Assembly (NCBI GenBank): GCA_963848415.1
Contig: CAWKDN010000002.1
Span: 372,001-436,000, forward strand
Direction: 5' to 3'
Origin: CAVQBC01 sp963848415
GTDB taxonomy: Bacteria; Actinomycetota; Thermoleophilia; Solirubrobacterales; Solirubrobacteraceae
Length of the DNA stretch: 64,000 nucleotides
The notes below the pieces were generated by a model. It saw nothing but the letters and a program-made list of their open reading frames with translations, was not told the DNA's origin and did no database searches. Shown piece by piece: positions 1 through 7,781 of the stretch; position 1 is the stretch's first letter; each line of letters starts with the position of its first letter. The position numbers and the translations under genes are program-made.

Positions 1-672
1 GGGCGCGAGCCGCAGCCGGTGGGCTTCGTCAACTCGCTCGGGCTCGGCGACCCGCCCGACATCGCCACGATCCACCGCCGCCTGGACCGCTACCCGGGGC
101 TGCGCCTCAAGCTCGACGCCGTGGCGGACTGGACGCCCGCGCTGATGAACGAGCTCGCCGCCACCGGCGCGGTCGAGACGGTCGACTTCAAGGGCCGCTA
201 CGGCCTCGACTTACCCGAGCTCGACGCGCTGCTCGCCCTCTACGACCACGCGCTCACCGCCTTCCCCGACGCGGTGCTCGAGGACCCGCACGACCTGCCC
301 GAGGTCGCCGAGCGGCTCGCGGATCACCAGCACCGCGTCGCCTACGACGCGCCGATCCTCACCTTCGACGACCTCGCCCGCCAGCCGCTCGCGGCCCGCA
401 TCGTCAACGTCAAGCCGTCGCGCATCGGCGGCCTGCGGGCGCTGCTGGACCTCTACGACCGCTGCGCGGCCGAGGGCGTGCGCCTGTACGGCGGCGGCAT
501 GGGCGAGCAGGGCGTCGGCCGCGGCCAGGTCCAGCTGCTCGCCTCGCTCTTCCACCCGGACGCGCACAACGACGTCGCGCCGGGCGGCTTCAACCTCGCC
601 GACCCGCCCGGCGGCCTGCCGGCGAGCCCGCTGCCGGCGGATCCTGCACCCACCGGCTTCCGCCGCGGCTGA
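1..672 (+). CDS. Enolase-superfamily enzyme (MR/MLE type), 5' end outside window
   Basis: The frame is open from base 1, so the N-terminus lies outside the window; about 223 C-terminal residues remain. The barrel-domain signature of mandelate racemase/muconate lactonizing enzymes is visible: LKLDA (first acid ligand strand), VLEDP (second), YDAPIL where the third ligand strand is expected, and NVKPSRIGG carrying the catalytic-lysine region. These enzymes abstract a proton alpha to a carboxylate through a Mg-bound enolate. Members include dipeptide epimerases, o-succinylbenzoate synthase and sugar-acid dehydratases. Without the capping domain the substrate cannot be assigned. A strong hairpin follows about 80 bases downstream. 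Confidence 0.8.
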   Translation, partial: GREPQPVGFVNSLGLGDPPDIATIHRRLDRYPGLRLKLDAVADWTPALMNELAATGAVETVDFKGRYGLDLPELDALLALYDHALTAFPDAVLEDPHDLPEVAERLADHQHRVAYDAPILTFDDLARQPLAARIVNVKPSRIGGLRALLDLYDRCAAEGVRLYGGGMGEQGVGRGQVQLLASLFHPDAHNDVAPGGFNLADPPGGLPASPLPADPAPTGFRRG

Positions 673-750
673 GGATGAACACGCTTGCTGAGACTTTGCT
701 AATTTGCTAATGGTCGTCGCTCGCGAGCGGCGATTCTCTCCTCCCTCCCT

Positions 751-780
751 CGAGCGGCCGGGCCTTCGCCCGGCCGCTCG
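751..780. terminator. Bidirectional hairpin terminator between convergent genes
   Basis: A perfect 13-bp stem (CGAGCGGCCGGGC and its complement) with a 4-base CTTC loop lies between the enolase-family gene and the oppositely oriented acetyltransferase. A pyrimidine-rich tract (741-750) flanks it on one side, giving a purine-rich rather than U-rich tail. Position and stability suit a terminator serving both strands. Confidence 0.75.
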
Positions 781-790
781 TCCCTGCGGG

Positions 791-1237
791 TCAGCCGCGG
801 TAGGTCGCGTGGCGCAGCGCCTCGGGCGTGAAGCCGAGGGCGGCCATCAGCGCCTCGCGCGGGGCGTCGAGGTCGACCTCGGCGCGGACCACCCACAGGT
901 CGTGCTCCCACAACCAGGCGATGGCCGCCTCGCACACGGCCTGCTCGAGCGCCGCGTCGCCGCGGGCGAAGTGCTCCTGCAGCTCGCCGTAGCGCGCGGG
1001 GAGCAGGCCGTCGTCGAGCAGCTCGGCCATCGCGAAGGCCTGCACCTCGCCGTCGTCGCCGACGGCGACGAAGCACGCCGCGCGCGGGCTGCCCGCGGCC
1101 AGGACGAGCATGGCGGCGAGGTTGCGCCGGCCCCGCGGCGCCAGGGCGCCGCCGTCGGGCACGCTACGGCCGAGCTCGTCCCACAGCTCGGTGACCGCCT
1201 CGGCCTCGGCCGGGTCGATGCGTCGGATCTCGGGCAC
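791..1237 (-). CDS. GNAT-family N-acetyltransferase
   Basis: A 148-residue protein. The pattern of an N-terminal IRRIDPAEAEAVTELW helix, a central ACFVAVGDDGEVQAFAMAEL strand pair and a C-terminal ALGFTPEALRHATYR strand matches GNAT acetyltransferases, which transfer acetyl from acetyl-CoA to an amine. The substrate is unknown. The start is the GTG at 1237 because AGAGGAGA lies about 8 bases upstream; the longer reading from 1276 begins with unrelated sequence. It is transcribed away from the toxin-antitoxin pair that follows. Confidence 0.7.
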   Translation of the reverse strand: MPEIRRIDPAEAEAVTELWDELGRSVPDGGALAPRGRRNLAAMLVLAAGSPRAACFVAVGDDGEVQAFAMAELLDDGLLPARYGELQEHFARGDAALEQAVCEAAIAWLWEHDLWVVRAEVDLDAPREALMAALGFTPEALRHATYRG

Positions 1238-1374
1238 GTCGGAATCTCCTCTCGGGTGCAGGGCAGGCTGATGCACCCGCGAGGCGGCGGCCGGGGGAAA
1301 AGCGCGTAGGTCTAGGGTCTTCGCTGCACCACGGCGATCATCTCAGACGCCGGGCCGGAGGCGGCCGGCGGGCT

Positions 1375-1395
1375 TACACTTTGTGCGACACTTTG
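1375..1395 (+). promoter_or_regulatory. Putative promoter/operator of the first toxin-antitoxin operon
   Basis: TACACT (1375-1380) is a plausible -10 hexamer. The octamer ACACTTTG occurs twice, at 1376-1383 and 1388-1395, 12 bp apart, ending 3 bases before the antitoxin ATG. Such a direct repeat is what a ribbon-helix-helix antitoxin would bind for autoregulation. The function is inferred from position. Confidence 0.4.
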
Positions 1396-1398
1396 CGG

Positions 1399-1632
1399 AT
1401 GGCTGACACGATCACCTTTCGCCCGGACGAAGACGCTGCTCGAGCGCTCGCGGTCCTGACCCGGGACGGCACGCCGGTGTCCACCGCAGTCCGCGCGGCC
1501 TTGATCGACGCGGCGCGCGAACGTGCCAGTGCGACGCTCCGCGCCGAAGCCGAGGCACTTGCGGCCGACGAGCAGGATCGGGCCGAGGCGGCGCAAGTGC
1601 TGCGGGACATGGAGACGCTGCGTGCGTGGTGA
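1399..1632 (+). CDS. Antitoxin of a MazF-type pair (ribbon-helix-helix-like)
   Basis: A 77-residue protein beginning MADTITFRPDEDAARALAVL. It has a short N-terminal strand, two helices (the second STAVRAALIDAARER), then a long charged helix with Ala/Glu/Arg repeats. This is the layout of small RHH antitoxins with a toxin-binding tail. The ATG at 1399 is preferred to an in-frame TTG at 1381, which would sit inside the repeat operator. It overlaps the downstream toxin start by 11 bases, so translation is probably coupled. Confidence 0.65.
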   Translation: MADTITFRPDEDAARALAVLTRDGTPVSTAVRAALIDAARERASATLRAEAEALAADEQDRAEAAQVLRDMETLRAW

Positions 1633-1933
1633 GGTCTTCCGGCTTCGAGCGCCGCGGGATGCGAGAGGCCACGAGCAGCAGAGCCTTCGCTATGCGGTCG
1701 TCGTCCAATCGGATCAGCTTCCGTTGTCGACGTGGCTCGTGGCGCCGACGTCCAGCTCGGCACGTCCGGCGAGCTTCCGGCCCGAGGTCGTCATCTCCGA
1801 GCGCACGACACGCGTGCTCGCCGAGCAGACGGCTGCGATCGACCCGAGCCGCCTGGGCGAGACGGTCGGCCGGCTCAGCTTCGACGAGCTCCGGCAGGTC
1901 GAGTCAGCCCTGCGACTCGTGCTCGACCTGTAG
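1622..1933 (+). CDS. mazF: MazF/PemK-family endoribonuclease toxin
   Basis: A 103-residue protein from a GTG start that overlaps the antitoxin end. Family marks: the RGEVF opening strand, RYAVVVQSD, the WLVAPTSSSA segment (the T/S-rich turn of MazF), VLAEQTAAID and the terminal RLGETVGRLS. MazF toxins are sequence-specific mRNA interferases that are silenced by binding their antitoxin. The arrangement antitoxin first, toxin second, overlapping reading frames is canonical. Cleavage specificity cannot be read from sequence. Confidence 0.8.
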   Translation: MRGEVFRLRAPRDARGHEQQSLRYAVVVQSDQLPLSTWLVAPTSSSARPASFRPEVVISERTTRVLAEQTAAIDPSRLGETVGRLSFDELRQVESALRLVLDL

Positions 1934-1940
1934 TCCGGAG

Positions 1941-1979
1941 GGCAGCCGCGCGGCTGGCCACCCGGGCCGGTGGCTGCCC
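1941..1979. terminator. Candidate convergent terminator after mazF
   Basis: Nested inverted repeats fill the gap between the mazF stop and the acyl-CoA dehydrogenase stop. GGCAGCC (1941-1947) pairs with GGCTGCC (1972-1978). Inside it GCCACC (1957-1962) pairs with GGTGGC (1969-1974). There is no T-run, so termination is inferred from position. Confidence 0.45.
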
Positions 1980-1981
1980 GG

Positions 1982-3889
1982 TCAGGACGACCCGGCCGTC
2001 ACCGACTCCGGCTGCCCGGCGATCATCGGCCCCGTGCCCGAGGGGTCGATGATCCCCTCCTCGAGCCACGTGTAGCGGCCCTTGAGCGTCTGCTGGGCGA
2101 GCCCGTAGGCCTGGTCGTCGTCGTTGGCCCACAGGCTCGCGAACAGCGCGTCGATCCGCCGGCGCGACTGCCGGCAGAACAGGTCGGCCAGCTCGGCGGC
2201 CGACTCTGCCCGCTCGGGCTGCTCGCGCGCGACCGTGGTCGCGTAGACCACCGTGGCCGAGATCGCGAACAGCTCGGCGCCGACGTCGACCAGCCGGCCC
2301 AGCACCGCCTGCTTGCGCTCGAGCTTGGCCTGCCAGCGGCTCATCGCCATGAAGATCGAGCGCGCGAGCTTGCGCGAGGTGCGCTCGGCGAAGCGCACGT
2401 GCTCGGCCAGGGCGCCGAACTCGTCCTCGTAGGCGTGGCGCTTGCGCCCCTCCCCCACGACCAGGCTCGGCAGCCAGCGGGCGTAGAAGTTGCCGGCGCC
2501 GGCCGCGCTGCGGGCCTTGGCGGCGAGGTCGGTGTCGGCGTCGAGCAGGTCGCCGGCGACCTGCAGGTGCTGGTCGAGCGCCTCGCGCGCGATCAGCAGG
2601 TGCATGATCTCCGTCGAGCCCTCGAAGATGCGGTTGATGCGCATGTCGCGCAGGTGCATCTCGACGGGGACGGGCTTCTCGCCGCGCGCCTTCAGCGACT
2701 CGGCCGTCTCGTAGCCGCGCCCGCCGCGGACCTGCATGAGCTCGTCGATCACCTTCCAGCCGAGCTCTGAGCCGTAGAGCTTCGCGATCGCGGCCTCGAT
2801 GCGGATGTCGGCCTTCTTGTCGTCGGCCAGGCGGCTGGCGACGTCGAGCATGGCCTCCAGGCCGAAGGCGCTGGCGGCGATGAAGGCCACCTTCTGGGCG
2901 ACCGCGTCGTGCTTGCCGACCGGCTGACCCCACTGCACCCGTTCCGCGGACCACTCGCGCGCGATCTTCGTCGCCCACTTGCTCACGCCGACGCAGATCG
3001 CGGGGAGGGCGAGGCGGCCGGTGTTGAGCGTCGTCAGCGCGACCTTGAGGCCCTGGCCCTCGCGCGCGATGACGTTCTCGGTGGGCACGAAGACGTCGTC
3101 GAAGCGCGTCACGGAGTTCTCGATCCCGCGCAGCCCCATGAAGGAGTTGCGGTGCTCGACGGTCACCCCGTCGTCGTCGCACGGGACCACGAAGGCGGTG
3201 ATGCCGCCGCGACGGCCGGCTGCCTCGTCCTTGGGCACCTGTGCCATCACGACCACCACGTCGGCGATCGCCCCGTTGGTCGCCCACAGCTTGCGCCCGT
3301 TGAGCGTGTAGCCCGTGCCGTCCTCGGTCGGCGTCGCGGTCGCGGCGAGCCGTGCCGGGTCTGAGCCGACGTCGGGCTCGGTGAGCAGGAACGCCGAGAT
3401 GTGGGTGCTCGAGACCAGCGGCAGCCACTTGCGCTTCTGCTCCTCTGAGCCGAACAGCTGCAGCGGCTCGGCGACGCCGATCGACTGATGGGCCGAGAGC
3501 AGCGTCGAGAGCGAGGAGTGCGCCGAGCCGACCAGCATCAGCGCGCGGTTGTAGTAGACCTGCGAGAGCCCGAGGCCGCCGTACTCCTCGGGCACCTTCA
3601 TCCCGAGCGCGCCGAGGTCCTTGAGGCCGTCGACGACGCTGTCGGGGATGTGGTCCTCGCGCTCGATCGCCAGCGCGTCGACGTGCTCTTCCAGGAACGT
3701 GCGCAACCGGTCGAGGAACGCCTCGCCCTTCTCCACGGCAGCCGGGTCGAGCTTCGGCTGCGGGTGGATGAGGTCGAGCTTCAAGCGTCCGAGGAAGAGC
3801 TCCTTGCCGAAGCTGGGGAGCTTCCAGTCGTCCTCGCGCGCCGCCTCTGCGACCTCTCGCGCCTCGCGTTCGTTGACCTCGGTCGCCAT
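1982..3889 (-). CDS. Acyl-CoA dehydrogenase, long (VLCAD/ACAD9-like) form
   Basis: A 635-residue flavoenzyme catalysing the first (alpha,beta-desaturation) step of fatty-acyl-CoA oxidation. Domains: an N-terminal helical domain with MKVPEEYGGLGLS (about 95-107); a middle beta domain with AFLLTEPDVGSDPARL (about 165-180) contacting FAD and substrate; a C-terminal helical domain with QVRGGRGYETAE and NRIFEGSTEIMH, whose E is the expected catalytic base. About 200 further residues follow, as in very-long-chain enzymes, against about 380 in the short form. The ATG at 3889 has GAGGAG upstream. The reductase gene upstream is on the same strand, 97 bases away. Confidence 0.9.
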   Translation of the reverse strand: MATEVNEREAREVAEAAREDDWKLPSFGKELFLGRLKLDLIHPQPKLDPAAVEKGEAFLDRLRTFLEEHVDALAIEREDHIPDSVVDGLKDLGALGMKVPEEYGGLGLSQVYYNRALMLVGSAHSSLSTLLSAHQSIGVAEPLQLFGSEEQKRKWLPLVSSTHISAFLLTEPDVGSDPARLAATATPTEDGTGYTLNGRKLWATNGAIADVVVVMAQVPKDEAAGRRGGITAFVVPCDDDGVTVEHRNSFMGLRGIENSVTRFDDVFVPTENVIAREGQGLKVALTTLNTGRLALPAICVGVSKWATKIAREWSAERVQWGQPVGKHDAVAQKVAFIAASAFGLEAMLDVASRLADDKKADIRIEAAIAKLYGSELGWKVIDELMQVRGGRGYETAESLKARGEKPVPVEMHLRDMRINRIFEGSTEIMHLLIAREALDQHLQVAGDLLDADTDLAAKARSAAGAGNFYARWLPSLVVGEGRKRHAYEDEFGALAEHVRFAERTSRKLARSIFMAMSRWQAKLERKQAVLGRLVDVGAELFAISATVVYATTVAREQPERAESAAELADLFCRQSRRRIDALFASLWANDDDQAYGLAQQTLKGRYTWLEEGIIDPSGTGPMIAGQPESVTAGSS

Positions 3890-3986
3890 GGCCTGTCTCC
3901 TCGATTCCGGGTGGTCTCGAGACAGTGTCGCGCAGGCGACGCGGGCGACGCGCCGAGTCAGCCGATGGTCGGTGCCGGGCGATCGG

Positions 3987-4568
3987 TCATCGGCGCACCC
4001 GATAGCGCACGTGGAGCACCCGGTTGCCTCGGATCACCACGTCGGGATCCTCCAGCAGGTGCTGTGCGTCGACCGACCCGAAGTAGCGCTTGCCCGACCC
4101 GAGCACCACGGGCGCGACGTCCATGGCGACCTCGTCGACGAGCCCTGCGGCCAGCACCTGGCCGCCGACGTCGCCGGCGGCGACCTCGACCGTGCGGTCG
4201 CCCGCGAGCTCCTGTGCCTTGGCCACGGCCGCCTCGACGCCGTCGACGAAGTGGAACGGCGCCTCGGGGCGCCAGCCCTCGGGCGCCGGCCGGTGCGACA
4301 CGACGACCACGTGGTCGATCCCGCCCGGTGGCGTGCCGTCCCAGCCGTCCGTGAGGTCGAAGACGTGGCGGCCGGCGATCGTCACTGCGATCTGGTCCCA
4401 GTACGCCCGGGTGTGGTCGTAGGACGCCTGCGTCACGGTCAACTGCCCGGTCTCGTCGAGCGGGACGTCACCGCTGGACAGCCAGTCGAACAGTGGGCCG
4501 GGCTGGTCGTGTTCGTCCGCGATGAAACCGTCCACCGACACCGTGCTGTAAAGGACCACCTTGCCCAT
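3987..4568 (-). CDS. Dihydrofolate-reductase-like protein (RibD C-terminal domain family)
   Basis: A 193-residue stand-alone RibD-C domain. It opens with VVLYSTVSVDGFIADEHDQP, typical of DHFR/RibD-fold NADPH reductases. It continues with TIAGRHVFD, the VEVAAGDVGGQVLAAGLVDE helix-strand that holds the nucleotide, and PVVLGSGKRYFG. Stand-alone members are annotated as DHFR-family proteins and few have known substrates; a role in riboflavin synthesis is unlikely without a deaminase domain. The ATG at 4568 is chosen for its AGAGGAAAG site. Upstream lies only a decayed regulator. Confidence 0.75.
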   Translation of the reverse strand: MGKVVLYSTVSVDGFIADEHDQPGPLFDWLSSGDVPLDETGQLTVTQASYDHTRAYWDQIAVTIAGRHVFDLTDGWDGTPPGGIDHVVVVSHRPAPEGWRPEAPFHFVDGVEAAVAKAQELAGDRTVEVAAGDVGGQVLAAGLVDEVAMDVAPVVLGSGKRYFGSVDAQHLLEDPDVVIRGNRVLHVRYRVRR

Positions 4569-4659
4569 GGGCTCTTTCCTCTGCTCGGGAAGTGCCCATG
4601 CTGACGTCTCGGGAGCGCCAAGTCTGGTCTGGGGCCCCCGGCGATCGCTGAGGCCGGCC

Positions 4660-4942
4660 GGTCGCACAGCTCGGCGGCAGGCATCGGCAGGAACAGCCCC
4701 CACGGCTTGAAGTGCACGCCGACCGACCGGGGCCCTGGCGGGTAGCCGAACTCAAAGGCGCGGGTTGGCGTGGTGACCACCGACGCCGTCGGCGTACTCG
4801 GCCGCCTCGACGTCGATGCGGCGCGGATGCGGAACGGCGCCCCGAGGTTCAGGATGAGCGCCGCCGCCGGCGCCGGGGGCAGCGTCAGCCGGGGGTACGG
4901 CGGCGCGCCCTCTCGGCCGGCTTGGCCTCGACCATCCGCCAC
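4660..4942 (-). pseudogene. Remnant of an AraC-family regulator (DUF6597 sensor domain)
   Basis: The minus-strand reading contains LILNLGAPFRIR, ASVVTTPTRAFEFGYP, GPRSVGVHFKPWGLFLPM and PAAELCDRP in order. These are recognisable blocks of the N-terminal DUF6597 domain of AraC-type activators. After CDRP (about 4664) the similarity stops and the helix-turn-helix half is absent. Upstream, family-like residues continue in other frames, so the 5' part is frameshifted. This reads as a truncated, non-functional regulator; its former target may have been the adjacent reductase. Confidence 0.55.
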
Positions 4943-4997
4943 TCGGTGACCTGACCGCCAGCCGCCGCGCGACCGCGGCCGGGGCCTCGGCCACGCG

Positions 4998-6443
4998 CTA
5001 CTCCCCCAGTCGTTGCTTGACGACCTTGCCCATCGCGTTGCGCGGCAGCTCGTCGAGGAAGCGGATGTCGCGCGGGCGCTTGTGGGGCGCGAGCTCGGCG
5101 GCGACGTGGTCGGCCAGCGCGCGCTCGTCCGGGCGCTCGGCGCGGTCGTCGGCGACGACCCAGGCGACGATCTTCTCGCCCAGGTCGGGGTCCTGCTCGC
5201 CGGTCACCGCCGCCTCGGCGACGCCGGGATGGTCGAGCAGCGCCACCTCGACCTCGCCGGCGCCGACCTTGTAGCCGCCGGTCTTGATCAGGTCCGTCGA
5301 GCGACGCCCGACGATGCGCCAGTAGCCGTCGGGCGCCCGCGTGGCGATGTCGCCGGTGAAGAACCAGCCGTCGCGCACGGCCTCGGCGGTCGCCTCCGGG
5401 CGGTTGAGGTACTCGCTGAACAGGTTCGGGCCGCGGACGGCCACCTCGCCGATCGTCTCGTCGTCGGAGGCCTCGACGTCTGAGCCGTCGTCGGCGACGA
5501 GGCGCACCTCGACGCCCGGCACCGGCGGGCCGACGTAGCCGGGGCGGCGCTCGCCGTCCGCGCGCACCGCGGTGTTCATCAGCGTCTCGGTGAGGCCGTA
5601 GCGCTCGACGATCTCCTGCCCGCACAGCTCGCGCACGCGCTCGAACTCCGGCGCGGGCAGCGGCGCCGACCCCGAGACCAGCAGGCGCGCGTGCTTGAGC
5701 CCCTCGCCGATCGCGTCATCCGCCTCGGCCTCGCGCCCGAGGCGGTGGTACATCGTCGGCACGCCGAAGAGCAGCGTCGCGCCGTCGCGCAGCGCGCCGG
5801 CGGCGGCCTGAGGCTCGAAGCGCACGAGGTGGCGCAGCTCGCCGCCGAGGCGCAGCGGGCCGAGCAGCCCGAGCACCAGCCCGTGGACGTGAAAGAGCGG
5901 CAGCCCGTGGGCCAGCACGTCATCCGCGGTCCAGTCCCACGCGTCCGCGAGCCCGTCGAGGTTCGAGGCCACCGCCCGGCGCGAGAGCACGGCGCCCTTC
6001 GGCGCGCCCGTGGTGCCCGAGGTGTAGATGATCAGCGCCGGCTGCTCGGGGTCCAGCGCCTCGCCGCCCAACTCGCCGCCGCGCTCGGAGAGGTCGACCT
6101 CCAGTGCTCGCGGGGCGTCCTCGACGTCGTCGAGCGTCCCAGCCGGCGCGCCCGCGATGACCTCGGGCGCGCTGTCGGAGAGCACGTGGCGCAGCTCGGA
6201 GGCCCCGAGCTTCGGGTTGACCGGCACGAGCGGGATCCCGGCGCACAGCGCCGCCACGACGGTGACGCAGGTCTCGAGCGTCGGCTCGGCCCACACCGCC
6301 GCCCGCTGCACCCCGTCCAGGCGCGCCGCCACGGCGGCGGCGGCCTCGCGCAGCTCACCGTAGGAGAGTGCACGGTCGCCGACCCGCAGCGCCGGGCGGT
6401 CGCCGCCCAGCTCCAGCACCGGCGCCAGCAGCGGCTCGGCCAT
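4998..6443 (-). CDS. matB: MatB-like malonyl/short-chain acyl-CoA synthetase
   Basis: A 481-residue ANL-superfamily enzyme forming acyl-CoA through an acyl-adenylate. Motifs in order: the P-loop IIYTSGTTGAPKGAVLS (about 160), the GLPLFHVHGLVLGL motif, ERYGLTETLMNT (adenine/acyl site), GWFFTGDIA, GRRSTDLIKTGGYKVGAGEVE (hinge) and the catalytic lysine in PRNAMGKVVKQRL. Length and LFHVHGL resemble malonyl-CoA synthetases (MatB/ACSF3). Its ATG overlaps the MatC stop by one base (TGATG), so the two are coupled. The neighbouring MatC supports malonate or another dicarboxylate as substrate; this remains inference. Confidence 0.75.
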   Translation of the reverse strand: MAEPLLAPVLELGGDRPALRVGDRALSYGELREAAAAVAARLDGVQRAAVWAEPTLETCVTVVAALCAGIPLVPVNPKLGASELRHVLSDSAPEVIAGAPAGTLDDVEDAPRALEVDLSERGGELGGEALDPEQPALIIYTSGTTGAPKGAVLSRRAVASNLDGLADAWDWTADDVLAHGLPLFHVHGLVLGLLGPLRLGGELRHLVRFEPQAAAGALRDGATLLFGVPTMYHRLGREAEADDAIGEGLKHARLLVSGSAPLPAPEFERVRELCGQEIVERYGLTETLMNTAVRADGERRPGYVGPPVPGVEVRLVADDGSDVEASDDETIGEVAVRGPNLFSEYLNRPEATAEAVRDGWFFTGDIATRAPDGYWRIVGRRSTDLIKTGGYKVGAGEVEVALLDHPGVAEAAVTGEQDPDLGEKIVAWVVADDRAERPDERALADHVAAELAPHKRPRDIRFLDELPRNAMGKVVKQRLGE

Positions 6444-7768
6444 CACAACCACCCGGGCACGACGAAGATCAGCCAGGCGATCGGCGGGGCGATGAAGATC
6501 AGGCTGATCCCCCACTGCATGAGCCGTTTGAACACGAAGTCGCGGCGGTCCTCCGGGCTGTTGGCGACCACCAGCGCGCCGCTGGTCGAGAACGGGCTGG
6601 AGTCGACCACGGACGAGGAGATCGCCAGCGCGATGATCATGCCGACCGCGCCGACCGCGCCCGTCTCAAGGAACGGGACCGCCAGCGGGATCAGCGCGCC
6701 GAGGATGCCGGTGGTCGAGGCGAACGCCGACACCGCTGCGCCGATGAAGCAGATCAGCAGCGCCGAGATCAGCGGCGTGCCGAAGTTCGCGACCTCCTCG
6801 CCGAGGTAGTCGATCGTCCCGATCGTCTCCATCAGCGAGACGTAGGTCACCACGCCGCAGATCAGCAGCACGGTGGGCCACGCGACCTGGCCGACGGCGC
6901 CCTTGGTCGCCGTCGGGTTGATCAGCGAGAGCACGAGCGCGACGGAGAGGGCGACGAAGCCGACGTCGACGTCGAAGGCCAGCGCGACGACGACGAGGAC
7001 GCCGATGCCGACGAGGGTCAGGATGCGGTCGCGGTCGAGCGTCGTGACGGGCTCGTCGTCGTCCTCGTCGGCGGCCGGCGCGTCACCCGCGCCGCCGGCG
7101 ATGCCCGGGCGCGCGGACGGCGACGGCGCCTGCCGCTCGCCCGGCTCGTCGGCCGACTCGCGCCGGCCGAACAGCTCGCGCCCGCCGAAGAGCACGAACG
7201 CGACGACGCTCAGCGCGAGGTTGAAGCAGAACGAGCCGGCCCACAGCAGGAACGGGTTCTCGGCGAGGTTGGCCTCCGAGGTCACGCCGTCGACGATCAC
7301 GCCCCAGACGCTGATCGGCGAGAAGCCGCCGGCGCCCGCGCCGTTGATGACCAGCAGGCCCATCAGGACCGGGTTGATGTTGTACTTGACCGCGAAGCGC
7401 AGGCCGACCGGCGCGATGATCGCCACCGCCGCGGGGACCACGGAGCCGACCGAGGTCAGGATGGCGGCGACCACGAACATCACCCACGGGATCAGCACCA
7501 CGCGCCCGCCCACCGCCCGGACCGCCGCTCCCACCAGCCAATCGACCGTGCCGTTGTTCTTGGCGATCGCGAACAGGTAGGTGACGCCGACCAGCACGAC
7601 GAACAGATCGCCGGGGAAGCCGCCCACCAGGTCGTCCTCGGAGACGCCGATCGCGAGGCTCAGCAGGAACGCCGCGACGAGCCCGAGCACTCCCATGTTG
7701 ATCGGCAGCACCGTCGCGATCACGAAGATCGCGACGAGGACGATGATGGAGATGACTTCGTTGGACAT
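6443..7768 (-). CDS. matC: MatC-like dicarboxylate (malonate) carrier
   Basis: A 441-residue inner-membrane transporter of the SLC13/IT superfamily with about a dozen hydrophobic segments in two halves. They are separated by a hydrophilic, acidic/Pro-rich loop (about residues 205-245, including DEDDDEPVTTLDRD). Repeated family marks are SVGSVVPAAVAIIAPVGLRF in the first half and AFASTTGILGALIPLAVPF plus SSVVDSSPFSTSGALVVANS in the second. MatC proteins import malonate. GAGGAGGG lies before its ATG and overlaps the end of the preceding gene. Its place between a 2-hydroxyacid dehydrogenase and an acyl-CoA synthetase implies uptake of an organic acid. Confidence 0.75.
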   Translation of the reverse strand: MSNEVISIIVLVAIFVIATVLPINMGVLGLVAAFLLSLAIGVSEDDLVGGFPGDLFVVLVGVTYLFAIAKNNGTVDWLVGAAVRAVGGRVVLIPWVMFVVAAILTSVGSVVPAAVAIIAPVGLRFAVKYNINPVLMGLLVINGAGAGGFSPISVWGVIVDGVTSEANLAENPFLLWAGSFCFNLALSVVAFVLFGGRELFGRRESADEPGERQAPSPSARPGIAGGAGDAPAADEDDDEPVTTLDRDRILTLVGIGVLVVVALAFDVDVGFVALSVALVLSLINPTATKGAVGQVAWPTVLLICGVVTYVSLMETIGTIDYLGEEVANFGTPLISALLICFIGAAVSAFASTTGILGALIPLAVPFLETGAVGAVGMIIALAISSSVVDSSPFSTSGALVVANSPEDRRDFVFKRLMQWGISLIFIAPPIAWLIFVVPGWL

Positions 7769-7781
7769 GAGGCCCTCCTCC

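Noticed and set aside
5413..5428. GAAC-AG-GTTC as a second SOS box
   Set aside because: The spacing between half-sites is 2 instead of 4 and it lies inside matB.
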